Positions 22,945 to 34,030 of a stretch of 64,000 nucleotides of DNA are shown piece by piece. The stretch lies in contig CM066730.1 in assembly GCA_033961575.1 (NCBI GenBank), forward strand, positions 156,267,523 to 156,331,522, given 5' to 3'. The translations under genes and the position numbers were made by a program. The notes beneath the pieces are model-generated. The model was not told where the DNA came from. It saw only the letters and a program-made list of their open reading frames with translations, and made no database searches. Origin of the DNA: Aselliscus stoliczkanus. Its lineage: Eukaryota; Chordata; Mammalia; Chiroptera; Hipposideridae. Position 1 is the stretch's first letter, and each line of letters begins with the position of its first letter.

Positions 22945-23300
22945 CTCCTTTCCTCCTCAATGACCCAGAAGACCAGACTTCCTAGCTTCTTTGTGGTTAC
23001 ATGGAGACATGTGGCTCCTTCTAGCCAATGGGATGTGAGAAGAGGTGACAAAGTGCGAAGGAGTATGTGTGGTACCTGCGTGCACCAGCTTCCCCTGCCT
23101 GCTGCAGTGACCCAGAAGACCAGGCTCCAGAGGTGGCGCCTTTGTCAGCCTGGGTCCCTGAGTGACTGTGAGGAGCAGAGACCCCAGGCTAACCCACGTG
23201 AGCATGCAGTGTGAACAAGAAGTGAAACAGTGTTTATGAAACCTGGGAAGCTTGAGGTTTAATTTGGTGCTGTGGTGTAGCCTACGCTGTCCTGATCGGA
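22945..23300 (+). mobile_element. Old interspersed repeat, class not assigned
   Basis: The stretch carries phrases I associate with a widespread old mammalian repeat (gccaatgggatgtgagaaga, then gcctgggtccctgagtgact and agcctacgctgtcctgat near the end). Whether it is an LTR or a DNA element could not be decided. Frames of about 80-95 codons across it are not genes. Confidence 0.4.
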
Positions 23301-23479
23301 TGCAAAGACCTTTGGAAGACGCTCCTCTAGGAATTCACAGACAGAAACATCCTCCTTGCCCCTGGTCATGACCATGCCCTGTGCTACCAGCAGCATCTAC
23401 CACCTGCAATAGTAACTAAAGCCAGGGCTCACTGCTGGCTCTTTCATTCCTACTGAACCAGGGATTATGTTTGCCCTGT

Positions 23480-24095
23480 TATTACCTTGCTCCCCTACGA
23501 TCCATTCTCTACTCAGCAGCCAAAGTGATCTTTCGAAAAAACACAAAATCAAGTCAGATCATGTCGCTCTCTTGCTTAAAGCCAGTCAATTCACTCTCCC
23601 CCAAAGCCTTTATACTCAGAATCAATGCAGATTCCTTGCTGCGGCTTAAAGACCCCCCACCCCCCTGCTTCTCTGGCCTTGTCTCCTGCAGTCCGCCAGC
23701 CACACTTATTCCTCATTTAGAGTCTTCTCACCTGGCTCTTCCCTCTGGCTGGCTTGTTCTTCCCTCTTCTTAGTAATCAGGTTTCAGCCTAAATGTCATC
23801 TCCACAGGGCCTTCCCTGGTTATTGTCCCTAAAATGCCCCCACCCACACACTTGCTATCCTGTTGCACTGCTTTGTGAACGCCTTTGTAGCACTGATCAC
23901 TATCTAAAACATTTTTGCTTAATTATGTACCCAGTTCTTCTCTTTCTTCCCCACTAGAATATAAGCTCTAAGAGGGCATGGACCTTCTCTGTCTTATTCA
24001 CCATCCTACCCCCAGTGGCTAGCCCGGTACCTGATTCACATTTTACTCCATAAATACTTCTTCAATAAATGGGTGAATAAATAAATGAATCATTA
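23480..24095 (+). mobile_element. L2 LINE 3' end, well preserved
   Basis: Sense L2: agccaaagtgatctttcgaa, then cctaaatgtcatctccacag, then actagaatataagctctaag and the terminal aataaatgggtgaataaat repeat. It covers the ORF2 tail and 3'UTR. Confidence 0.85.
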
Positions 24096-24214
24096 TCAGT
24101 ATTACTGCTAATAACCCCCTCCTCTGTGAAGCTACCTGACTTTGAATTTGACCTCTTTAGTGGAACAGCTAGGTTTTTGTTTAGCAACTTGACCTCATCT
24201 AGGGGTAATTATGG

Positions 24215-24515
24215 TAGAATACTTCCTGGAGAAGGTGGTGACATTTAGGCTGAAGGATGAGTAAGGGTTTTCTGGGTAAAGAGGGAGGTAAAAAAAAACA
24301 AAAAAACACCTCAGGGGACACTTGTGAGGGTCAGGGGTAGGAGAGAGAAGATGAGCTTCAGAGGAACGAGGGAGAAGCTCATTGTGGCTAGACTGGGAAT
24401 TTTCCAGAAGAGCTATACATGAGAAGTGGTGCAGAATCTCATCCCCACCTTAAGGAGTTTGGAAATCATCTTAAGTACAGAAGGAGCCACTGAAGGTTTT
24501 TAAATAGGTTGATGA
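24215..24515 (-). mobile_element. L2 LINE 3' region, antisense
   Basis: Antisense L2 phrases: gtgacatttaggctgaagga, then gagccactgaaggtttttaa. It lies tail-to-tail with the sense L2 at 23480-24095. Confidence 0.65.
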
Positions 24516-24559
24516 CAAAGCTGGGATTGGAACTCGGGTATCCTTTCTCCCAGTTAGCT

Positions 24560-24800
24560 CCTTTCCCTGCACCAGTTGCCTTCAAATTTTTAACAAAGAT
24601 GGAATTTTGGTTTTGCAAGACACGGCTAAAGCAATTCAGCACAGAAGTGGCAAGTCACTCATTTCATAATGGTCTCAAAGGAAATACAATTTCTTTGCTT
24701 ATTTTTCCCTGTGACTGTAGGGCTGTTTGTACCTTCCCAGTCCAAGGTGACACTGCCAGTCTGAGAAAGTGCAATGACATTGAGAGGAAGATTGAGAGGG
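24560..24800. other. Unassigned unique sequence, possibly regulatory
   Basis: Unique sequence without recognised repeats, with balanced composition and a ctcatttcataatggtctca stretch. A 123-codon plus-strand frame and overlapping antisense frames show no domain. Conservation could not be examined. Confidence 0.2.
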
Positions 24801-25074
24801 CACTCTGGCTGCCTCTGAGGGATTGTTTGGGGAGAGATGGTGAACAGCCATTCTCCGTATCTGCTCAAAGCTGGGCGTAGGGACACAGGCCAAGAAGACC
24901 GGCCCTGCTGGGAAGACAGGTGACATATCCTCAGCCTTCAGCCACAGACTTGCCAGGGCCTCTTCCCCAGAGCCTAGGGACTCAGGGCATGTGGGGCCTG
25001 AGAAGACGGGCCCTGGAGGGCTAGTCCACTACCGAAGGCCCTGAGTCCAACACTGTGTAGCAAATTGGAGCTTA

Positions 25075-25300
25075 GTTCAGGGAATATCAGTATAAAGCAA
25101 AGGCTTTGGAATTGGACTGCCCTATGTTCAAATTTCAGCACAGCCACTGCTGACTGTGTGACATCAGGCAAGTCACTTAACTTCTCTGCTCCTCATGTTT
25201 CTCACCTACAAAACGGGAGTAATAATAACAGCAACCACATTCAGTTCAAAGAGTTGTTGTGCAGTTTAAATGAGAAAACTCTGTAAAGCACTTGGCCCTT
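25075..25300 (+). mobile_element. MIR SINE
   Basis: Sense MIR: gcaaaggctttggaattgga, then ctgactgtgtgacatcaggc and tgtaaagcacttggcc. It is close to full length. Confidence 0.88.
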
Positions 25301-25625
25301 TGCTTTTGTGACCTAGAGGGTGGGGCCAGGCAGGGAGAGTCTAGGGATCTAGACATTCAGTTAGAGCTCAGTTCAAGGGCATTAGCATCTTGGCTATGAT
25401 CAAATCAGTCCATTTGCAACTTGCCCCCCGGGGACCAGGATACAGGTGTCCACTCTGTTCCAAGGGAGGGGCCAGGAAAGGGTTTGGTCAGTTCCAGGCT
25501 TCAATCCAGTAGGGCAGAGTTTGGGGCAGGCAGGCTCCTGGTCTATTCAAGGAAACTGAGGTACAGATTGAGCAAATATGGTGGGAAGTGGGGAGACTAT
25601 CCCACATGCTAGGTGAGGAGTCCCT
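25301..25625. other. Unassigned sequence
   Basis: Nothing recognised. Confidence 0.4.
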
Positions 25626-25626
25626 A

Positions 25627-26180
25627 ACCTTATTCATTCATAGCAAATGAATTGAGCCCCTGCCACATGCCAGGGTCCTGATAAGCACTGGAGAGATAGG
25701 CCGCAGTAAACAAGAGACTACAGCGCCTGCCCTCGGGAGCTTCCACTCTAGCAAGGAAAAGTAAATTGCAATTATATGAGGTGACAGCTGTGTCAAGGCA
25801 AGTGAAGGATGCCATGGAGCACACTGCAGGGGGACCCAGCAGGGTAGGCATGGGAGTCAGGGAAGGCTTTCTGGAGGAAGCGAGGTATTAGCTGAGAGCT
25901 GAAGAAGGCATAGAGTTCCCTAGAGTTGGTTAAGAGGGAAGGAAGGAGATCATTGCAAGCAGGAGCCTAGCATGTGGGTAAGGCATTGGCCAGAGAAAAT
26001 ATGCTTCTTTGGGAAAGGAATATAACTCTAGAGAGACCAAAGCTAGTGATAAGGGGAACAAGCTTAGGTTAGCTGGGTAGGCAGGCCAGGGTGGGCTCTT
26101 GGAGCCATGTTGAAGAGTTCGGACTTTATCTGCAGGCAATGGGAAAGGACTCAAGAACTGACTTTAAATAGCAGGTGAGT
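25627..26180 (-). mobile_element. L2 LINE 3' end, antisense
   Basis: Antisense L2 from its terminus (ttattcattcatagcaaatg) through cttccactctagcaagg and cagggaaggctttctggagg to gagttcggactttatctgca. About 550 bp, one of the longest L2 copies here. Confidence 0.8.
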
Positions 26181-26514
26181 GGCATTAATGGTGAACCATT
26201 CTGTAGAGTTGTGCAGTTAGCAGCCAGCGCAACGGTATCCAGTCGTCTTTCCTAAGTGACCCAGTGGGGCCAAGGTTCTGAATGTCCTTCCTGCCTGGGT
26301 CATGATGTGCTGAGGGCATGGGCAGGGTCGGAAGGGCAGCCAGGAGCTCCTTGGGCCCCCTGAGAGGAGAAGCTGACAGCTACCCAAGGCAGAGAATGGT
26401 CCTTCTGTATCCTTCTGAAGAAGAACCGGAAATCCCTTTCCAGGAGGCAGTCCCTGCTGGGCTGGGGGTGGGGTAAGAGTGGGAGGGATGGGAGAGTTGG
26501 GGGAAAGTCGGCTT

Positions 26515-26830
26515 CCTGAAGCCCCTCCTCAGTCATATAATGGCGCCGGTGGAAGTTACTATGACATTCGAAATGATTGACTTCTGGGATCAAGACATTT
26601 CTCAGTTTGAAACCCAGTTTGAAAAAAAAAATCGATGTTTCACATTCAGCGGTGTTTGGTTAAAAAAAGAAAAATAGCTGCAGCTTGTGCTTTAATGGCA
26701 GAAAAGAGTGAGCCCCATCAATTACAGCAGGGAAACAGCAGTGTCCTGCGGTGGTTTTGTTCCTTCCACTCCAAAAATATTAAGTCATTTAGCCCTACAA
26801 GCCATCCACTTGGCGAGCGGCAATGTCTTC
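26515..26830. promoter_or_regulatory. Candidate conserved noncoding block
   Basis: Non-repetitive block with several AT-rich motif clusters: gaaatgattgacttctggga (26570), a tcaatta core (26718) and ttggttaaaaaaagaaa. It also has retained CpGs (atggcgccggtgg, 26540). It looks like slowly evolving noncoding DNA. No exon with splice signals and open frame was identified. Confidence 0.25.
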
Positions 26831-27164
26831 ATTTGAAAAGCATGGGCTCCAGGACCTTGAGAGCCAGCATGCTTTCTCCCAAACCAGGGATACTGTGGAG
26901 CCTGCCTCTGCCTCCTGGTCATGGGCAAAGGCTCCAGGGACCGGCCACCTGCCTGATTTGTGAGGGAACCTGGAGTCATCTCATAAGGCCTGACCTCTGT
27001 GCCCCTTCCAGGACATTGACCCCAAGCTCTGAGAGGTACCCTCTCTGCAACCCGTAGCATTTAGGCCCAACTTCAAGTCGTGACAAGCACCTCCACCCCT
27101 TCCCTCAGCGCAGGAGCATCCGTGGCTCACACCGCATTCTCAGCCCTGGGGCACCCTGGGACCA

Positions 27165-27250
27165 GCCTGGTCCTTTAGAAAGGCCCGCGCTCAGGCCACA
27201 CCCCAGACCCACTGCATCAGAGGACATGATGGTAGGACCCCTGCATCCAT
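27165..27250 (+). mobile_element. MER5A-like hAT miniature element fragment
   Basis: Sequence ctcaggccacaccccagacc followed by cactgcatcagag matches the middle of the MER5A hAT-Charlie element as I know it. Ends not seen. Confidence 0.5.
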
Positions 27251-28270
27251 AGTTCTCCAAACCTTTTCAGTCGAGTCCAATAAGCAGCCAAGGTCAGGAA
27301 TCAAACAATGTGGAAATCTCTTAGGAGGTCTGTTCTGAGTCAAGGTCCACCTTTTCCATGCTCCATTTTTTCCCTCTCCCAAGGCTTGTTTGCCCTGGTG
27401 AAGCTGAGAATGCGAGGTGAGGATGTCAGAGAGCGAGATGTGTGGCTATACTGGGTGGGTCTCATTAGGGCCATACTTTGACAGGGATACCAGGGTTTAG
27501 CCCCACAGGCTCAGATACCCGATATGCCTTCAGGGAATGAGACTCAAGGAACGAACACCAACTGACTAGACTCGCGGAAGCCTGATGTACAAGCCTGTCA
27601 CCACTTATTATGGGGGGCGGGGTGGGGTGGAGAGACTGTATATTTCTATGATTAGAACCCTTATGTTCACCATTCAGAGAAATGTCTTCATGGTAAGAAT
27701 AATCTGCCATGTATTTCCTTCCTATCCTTATTTTTCCCACCTGCATTTTTTTCTTTTTAACAAACCGCAGTCAATTTTTTACAATTTATTCAATCTTCAG
27801 TGATTTCCTGTGTAACTATATACCACTCATAATCATTGTGCCAAAGTTCCATCGAGGAATTTATACTATAGCTTACTTAGCCATTGAATTTTCCGGTATT
27901 TTACTCTTTTCATAGTTTAGATGTGACATGTAGTTATGCATGTAGTTATTTCCACGTAAGCACTGGTTTCTCGGGCCTGATCTCCAGAGGTGGGACTCTT
28001 GACAGAGAAGTGATTGCTTCTGGGACAGCCAAGCATCTTGAATCTTTTCCCCACCACTGTTCATTGTGTGTGTGAGATATATTTGATCAGTAATTTCCTA
28101 ATGTCCCAGAAGGTGTAAATAAGTGTTTCTGAAGGGGATGGGGAAAGTTCCCTGGTCAAAGTTAAAATACAAAATTGGGTTAAACAAAGTTAAAATCATT
28201 TTCTTTATATCAGGACCTCTGTGAAAATTCTACTTTGAGTCAAAGTTAAGGTGAGAACTTCTTTCCAGCA
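27251..28270. other. Unassigned sequence
   Basis: AT-rich portion 27700-28070 may be an old L1 remnant but could not be matched with confidence. No gene recognised. Confidence 0.35.
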
Positions 28271-28291
28271 CTGCATCTCTGGTTCTTTCTT

Positions 28292-28414
28292 TTTTATTTT
28301 CTTTTTAATTTTTTTTTTTTTTTTAGCTGAGCCATCCTGCCACTTGTTGGCAGTTCAGCAGCAGCTCAGCTCAGGCTGGACCTCAAACTGCTGTTGCCCA
28401 GAGCTCAGCTCGCA
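28292..28414 (-). mobile_element. Truncated VES-type SINE
   Basis: A 123-bp insertion with poly-T at its left, then ctgagccatcctgccacttg and cagctcagctcaggctgg. These are phrases shared with the internal units of the multi-head SINE at 33070-33701. Flanking copies are atctctggttctttctt (28275-28291) and atctctggtcctttctt (28415-28431), one mismatch in 17. Confidence 0.82.
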
Positions 28415-28679
28415 ATCTCTGGTCCTTTCTTATGCTAATATACATCCTTAGTGCCTGGCATTTCCAAAGTTAACTTGACCTGGAGGTCTTTTTAGTGGAG
28501 CCTCTTACTGGTGCCAGTTTTCTAGGCAAGGCATTTTGGGAAAACCAGACTAGGGGATCTGGAAGATTCCTTAATGCTCTGAGGTTCTGAGGCTTTTGAT
28601 CCAATTAATAAATCCGCCTTCTGCCGCTCTCTGTTTCATAACTCCAGAGCTCATTCTTCCAGTCAGTTTTCCCCGACAC

Positions 28680-28880
28680 TGTCTTATGCCAGGCCTTCAT
28701 TTTCTCTCACTTGAATAACTCCAACAGTCTCCCACCTGGTCTCCTGCCTCCTTTCCCTGTTCTCCTCACTCCACCCTCCACAGCTTGGCAGACCCACCTC
28801 TTCCAACTCTGCTCTGATTCACCTGGTTAAGGGATCACATGTTAGCACTCCATTCAGCTTTCCTAACCTGCCTTCTCTGA
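28680..28880 (+). mobile_element. L2 LINE fragment
   Basis: Sense L2-like: ataactccaacagtctccca, then cctggtctcctgcctcc. It is diverged. Confidence 0.55.
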
Positions 28881-29455
28881 GAGGCTGCCCCATTCCCAGC
28901 AGGTACTTGGTTAACATATGAGCCTACATGCTGTGCCAGGACCTCCATCCTGAGGACACCTGGCCTTCAGCTGCCCAGGGAAGTCTTAGAGATGAGTGGG
29001 AGGTAGTGAGGAAGCAATGGGGAGACAGGGCAAGAGCAGTGCAGTCTCCCCCGTCCATGCCTTCTTAAATGGGGTACAATAAAGAGAAGCAGATGCTGCC
29101 TCTGGTAGAGTCACCAGTGACCTGAGCCCATGCTCCTCTGTCTCCATGGCAACCAGCGTGATGAAGTGATGACTAAATGATCAGTTGGCTTCAAGGAAGC
29201 CCCTTGAGGGGAGCTCACCCCCTTTCTCCTGGAACCCGAGCCCTGAGGACTCCTAGACCCTGACTCTGGCGCTTACACTTCCCTTCTTCATGCATTCTCT
29301 GCCTTCCTTTCTTCCTACATTTATCCATCCACACATAATTTTTGAGTCTGTCCAAGTGTGTTTCTTTGACTTGAAGATTAGAAAATGGTGTAGGCCTGGT
29401 CTCTGGGTTTCAGCGGGGCATTTATCAAAGGCTCCTGGGACACATATAAAACAGA
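28881..29455. other. Unassigned sequence
   Basis: No gene or repeat recognised. Confidence 0.4.
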
Positions 29456-29459
29456 GCAG

Positions 29460-29720
29460 TAATAATGGAGCCATTCATTGCATCCCTACCATGTTCCAGG
29501 TCTCTTTCACATATATGATTTTATTTACTCATAAGTCATAAAATGTCAGAGGCTGAAAGGGCCTTAGCGATTATCACTCCAGTGGTTTTCAAACCTTCTC
29601 TTAGCGATGGACTTTTTTTTTTTTTTTAGGTGAAATTTTTCTGCAGAAGCTCTATATACAAAGCAGATAAGAGGTACTTTGGTTAAAGTGGGGTTGCACA
29701 GACCTCAAATCTTTGCTTTA
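29460..29720. mobile_element. Old repeat fragments (MIR-like and unassigned)
   Basis: The part near 29465-29530 resembles an antisense MIR end. The following phrase ggctgaaagggccttagcga is common in old mammalian repeats. A poly-T of 15 occurs at 29611-29627 without a recognisable SINE body. Confidence 0.35.
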
Positions 29721-30690
29721 TGACCTTCCCTTTTTCTTTAGGGGACAGTAGAGCCCATGAGAAGCCATGGGGAAGCCACTGACTTAGCCCCACCTCTCAT
29801 TTCATGGAGGAGACCTGTGAAAGAGAAAGAAAGGCAATGCCAAGCTTACACAGTGAGTTAAGTCTGCCTGGACTGGGCCCTGTGCCTCCTGACCCCCTAG
29901 GATGGTGTGTTTCGTGCTTTTCCACCCTGTCTAGGGATATGCGCTTGTGTGGGCAGAGCTCTGGCTGCCTCTGTTTGGCAGCAGAGGCAGAAGCCAGGCC
30001 TTCTGTTTACTCTGTGACCCAGTCGTGTGCAAGATGGAGAGAGGCACGTTGAGCAGGCGGTGTGGGACGCCCCTGTAGATGCTGTCAGCAGTGACCAGGT
30101 ATGTGGGCATTAGATACCCTCACAGGGCAGGCTAGCCCCTTGTGCCGTGGAGATCCACACAATACAAGGTTGCAGCCACTCTGAACATTTCCAGCTCCTC
30201 TTGGGAGAGGGGGGCCCCTCACTTCCCCAGCCCACACAGGCTTGATTTATGCAAGCGTGGGAGATAGATGTCCTTTGCCCTGGAAGCGGCTGAGCCTGGA
30301 GGAGCTATTGGCCATTGGGAAGTCCGGATTCCAAGCACCCTGCCTGGGGGAGGCCTGCACAGCATGCTGACCTGATGTGACATGTTAACCAGGCCTCCTC
30401 CAGAGAAACATCGGCTGGCCATGCATGTTGACAAAGAGTGCTGGGAAGTGTCAGAGTAGGCGGGAGGTGGATTCTCTGCTCATCCTGAGGAAACAGCTTT
30501 CTTCTCAGGCTGATCCAAAGGGTGCCCACGCCACTTACGTGGGAGGAGGAAAGGATGGCCAGAAGTGATTCTGCTGCAAGGCTGACACATGTTTGGGTAA
30601 AGTAAGATTGGAGACTAGCTATAGAGATGGGGGTGCTTGTAGCTGAAAGGATGGAGCAGGTAATGAAGAGAGTGATGGAGAGGTGACAAG
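29721..30690. other. Unassigned sequence
   Basis: Nearly 1 kb of GC-moderate unique sequence with no supported gene. Confidence 0.4.
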
Positions 30691-30694
30691 AAGC

Positions 30695-30780
30695 GTTCCT
30701 TAGTCACTCCACAAACATGGGCCTAGAAGCTTCCATGTGCCAGACACAGCAAGGCACCGGCAGCAAAGATAGATATTCCC
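30695..30780 (-). mobile_element. L2 LINE terminus, antisense
   Basis: Antisense L2 end: cttccatgtgccagacacag, then caaggcaccggcagc. Confidence 0.5.
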
Positions 30781-30784
30781 CTTA

Positions 30785-31030
30785 AGGGGCTTCCTTGAAG
30801 CTTTCTTTGACTCCTGGTCCAGGTCAAGGCCCCTGATATTCGCTCTTGGGAACCCTGTGCTTTTCCTTCATAGCACATGCTCCAGTGTGCAATTAGGTAT
30901 TTGCAATTATTTGATTTCTTCCTGTGTCTACCTCTAAATTGCCAGCTTTGCTCACTACTGTATCCTCAGGTCAAGTACAGTGTGTGGCACATACTAGACA
31001 CTCACAAAATATTTATTGGATGAATAAAAA
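30785..31030 (+). mobile_element. L2 LINE 3' end
   Basis: Sense L2 3' end: actactgtatcctcaggtca, then gtgtggcacatactagacac and a terminal aaatatttattggatgaat. Confidence 0.75.
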
Positions 31031-32700
31031 GAGTCGCTTTAGGCAATCACAGTATGGGCTCCCTTCAAAGTCCCAGAATTTACTCTTTAGAATAAAGATT
31101 GTGTACTTCCAGATCAGTCATGGCTCATGGCTGGTCAGGGTCAAGCAAGTGAAGACACTTTTGGCTTAAGGGATAAAAAGTGCTTCAGTGTTGTGGGGTG
31201 GGGCAGCACTGATGGCAGACTTGTCGGGTAGATAGACAGCTAGGAAGGAGAGGGCTGCTGGTCTTACCAAATGGAATCTCTGGCTTCTGCCTCCAGTCAG
31301 ATCTTTAGTGAGAGAGATTCAGGGGTTGGAATAGGATATGTGCATGTCAGGAAGCCATGGCAAAGTATCTTGCTCATTTGGACTTTAAGGGAGCATTGGG
31401 GAAATGAGGTCCCAACCTGGTAGACCATGCCCCATTGGCACCCAGATGCTACTCAGATGTGGGAGGGGCATAGAATTGCCACCACAGCTGCCATAGTGGG
31501 GAGCAAGGAATCCTCCTGTCCTGTGAGGACAGCCACGCGCCCGTGGTGTCCTCTGTTGTGCCCATCTGCAGAAATTTCCCCCTCCAGCTGTGCCACAGGT
31601 TGAAGGAAGCCTGCTATGAGGATGGGGGTGGGCAGAGCTGGAGGAATCCTCCTCAGGTGGCTCTTGTCAGTGACTTCCTAACCTGGGAAGCTCGAGGAAG
31701 CATTGAGACAGACACTTTAAGAGGAAGTGTGACACCTGGATATTACATACCGTAATGGAACCAGCCAAGTGGTAAATGTAGCTTTTAAATAGGTTTTGTG
31801 TTCCCCATTAACTGCCCTGATGTTGATTATCCCTGACAGCCAAGGAGAAGGGACTGGTCAGCAACTTTCCCTGCTCCCCAGGGCTCTGAGAGCTCAGCCT
31901 ACCAATTTGTCCATGTGCCAGAAATTGCATGGACATGCTGGGGGTGGGGTGCTTTCTGGTGGGTGGGCTTGGCTCTAGGCTTCTGTTCTATTTCTACCCC
32001 TTTCCTTAACCCTGCACCTCAGGTAGGATTGACCATGGAAATTTGGAGCTAGGTGTAGGGGAATGTCCTCCCTTTACAGGTATGGAGAAGGGGTCACACT
32101 CATGAAGGAGCTGCTCAGTCTGGAGGTGGCCCGGACACAGAACTACCCTCTGGAGTTTGAAATACTTGAATGGCCAACTCTCATCTATGTAATGGCCTCC
32201 TCTAGGTGCACCTGTTGGCTTGGTGCTGGAGACAGGTAGGCAGGTCACACTCAAGGATCAAGGAGGGCACATGGGGTCTTCTAACAGTTCAGGGACCATC
32301 CCATCAGGATGCCAGGGTTTCTAAAGCAAGACAATGACTGAAACCATGGAAGATTCCAGAAATCTGGTAACTTATCTACCCTCATGGAGCAGCAAAAGAC
32401 AGTGTAATAAGGGAGACTGTGGGATTGTCCTTGGGGGGAAAGAGGAAGGAGCTGGGGAGATTGGATCCTGTCTGGTAGCTACAGTCAAGGTTCACAGGTA
32501 TGTTGGTGGCTCCATTGGATGGAGAAAGCAGGATGTGTCCCTGGGCTGGTGGGAAGAAAGAGTTCAGAGAAAGTTGATCAGGGGCAGAGAAGTGACCCCA
32601 GGGCTTTAATGCCACGGTGTTGAGCCTAGAGGAATTGCGGAGGGGTGTGTTTCTCAGCCTCATACTCTCATCATATAGTCTTGGAGGAGACTTCTGTTAG
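31031..32700. other. Unassigned sequence
   Basis: About 1.7 kb in which I recognise no gene, repeat family or tandem array. Confidence 0.4.
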
Positions 32701-32707
32701 CTGATCA

Positions 32708-32782
32708 TTTATATATCTCTATCTCTACATCTATACCTAATCTATGAGTATATCTCTATCTCTATATCTATATATACCTATC
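32708..32782. repeat. Imperfect ATCTCT/ATCTAT microsatellite
   Basis: Repeated atctctatctct and tatctatatat units with several interruptions. It is homologous in pattern to GATA-class arrays on the other strand. Confidence 0.9.
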
Positions 32783-33069
32783 CTAGTTCATGCCCTGGGT
32801 CCAGAGTATTTGACCAAGGAGAAAAATTCTCTTCATGTGCCTTTTTTTGGGGTGATCTGCTTTTGCTCAGTCCTGAGTTTGAGGAAGTAAAATTGAGAAA
32901 TCATGCAAGTTTATCATCAGTAGCTCCCACCGCCTTTTGCATCTGTTCCTGTGGGTTGCCTGCCTCTGCCTCACAGTCCTTTATCCCACTGCTCTGGCAA
33001 TGTCCTCTCGCCCCCCCTCTCCTCCCCCGCCCCCAAGATGAAACCTCTGAGAACTCTTTCAACTCATTT

Positions 33070-33701
33070 TTTTTTAAAGATTTTATTGGGGTATTGGAGG
33101 AGGGAAACAGTGTTGGGGGAATTGGGGGAGGGGACCGGCCAAGTTGTTGTTCTTCAGTCTTCATTGTGGAGGGCACCAGCCACCATCTGGCTTCCTGTCA
33201 GCAGCTCATGGCCTCTAAGCTCAAGGTGCTGTGTTCAATCTTAGTTGCAGGTGGGCGTAGCCACCATCCCATGTGGGAGTCAAACCAGCAGCCTTGTTGT
33301 TAAGAGCGTACGCTCTATCCACTGAGCCATCCGGGTGGCAGCTCAGCTCAAGGTGCTGAGTTCAATCTTAGTTGTTAGTGGGCATAGGCCACCATCCCAT
33401 GCGGGAGTCAAACCAGCAGTCTTGTTGTTAAGAGCACAGGCTCTATCCACTGAGCCATCCAGGCGGCAGTTCAGCTCAAAGTGCCAATTCAGTCTTAGTT
33501 GCAGGTGGGCGTAGCCCAGTATTGAACAGGCAATCTTGTTGTTACACCAGCTGAGCCATCTTGCCACCTGTTGACAGCTCAGTGACAGCTCAACTAGGGT
33601 GTAGCATTCACTGGCCCATGTGGGAATCGAACCGGCGGCCCTGTTGCTCAGAGCTCGCGCTCTAAGCCAACTCTTAACCAACTGAGGCACTCGGCCAGCC
33701 C
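33070..33701 (-). mobile_element. Multi-head composite bat SINE
   Basis: A 632-bp unit inserted as one piece: the perfect 16-bp duplication ctctttcaactcattt flanks it at 33054-33069 and 33702-33717. Read on the minus strand it begins with a VES-type tRNA-like head that has an intact B box (ccggttcgattccc, about 33625). About three further tRNA-like modules follow in tandem, two of them about 128 bp apart (unit marks at 33323 and 33451), with B boxes worn to gctggtttgactcc. The 3' tail (ttgttgttcttcag in reverse, then accggtcccctcccccaatt on the element's strand) is shared with the long SINEs at 7362 and 36220. Open frames inside are artefacts. Confidence 0.9.
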
Positions 33702-33789
33702 CTCTTTCAACTCATTTGAGGTAAGCTTCAGAGCTGAGTTTTAACTCTATTCAGTTTGACTCCATGCCTGTGCTCTTTCTATCACCCCG

Positions 33790-34020
33790 TGCAGTTTTCA
33801 CATAAAAATGCTTATCATACTACGATCTGTGAAATAAAAAATTGGATATAACCTAAGCGTTCAACAATTAGGGGGGATGTTTAGTAAATCACGGTGTATC
33901 CATTTGTTAGAACATTATACAGACATTAAAAGTGATCATTATAGAGAATGTATAGCAACTTGGGAAAAGGTTTATGATAAGACACTAAGTGAAAATACAA
34001 TGCAAATACTACAATTGCTT
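33790..34020 (+). mobile_element. Old L1M-type 3' end
   Basis: Contains the typical phrase of old L1 3' regions (taacctaagcgttcaacaat, then aacattatacagacattaaa). It is a short, diverged, sense fragment. Confidence 0.55.
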
Positions 34021-34030
34021 CAATTGCAAT

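Noticed and set aside
22945..23300. Endogenous retrovirus LTR
   Set aside because: Some phrases recall old LTR-like repeats, but no terminal motifs, primer-binding site or internal viral genes are present.
33211..33580. CRISPR-like direct repeats
   Set aside because: The spaced repeats are diverged tRNA-like SINE modules, not short identical repeats with unique spacers.
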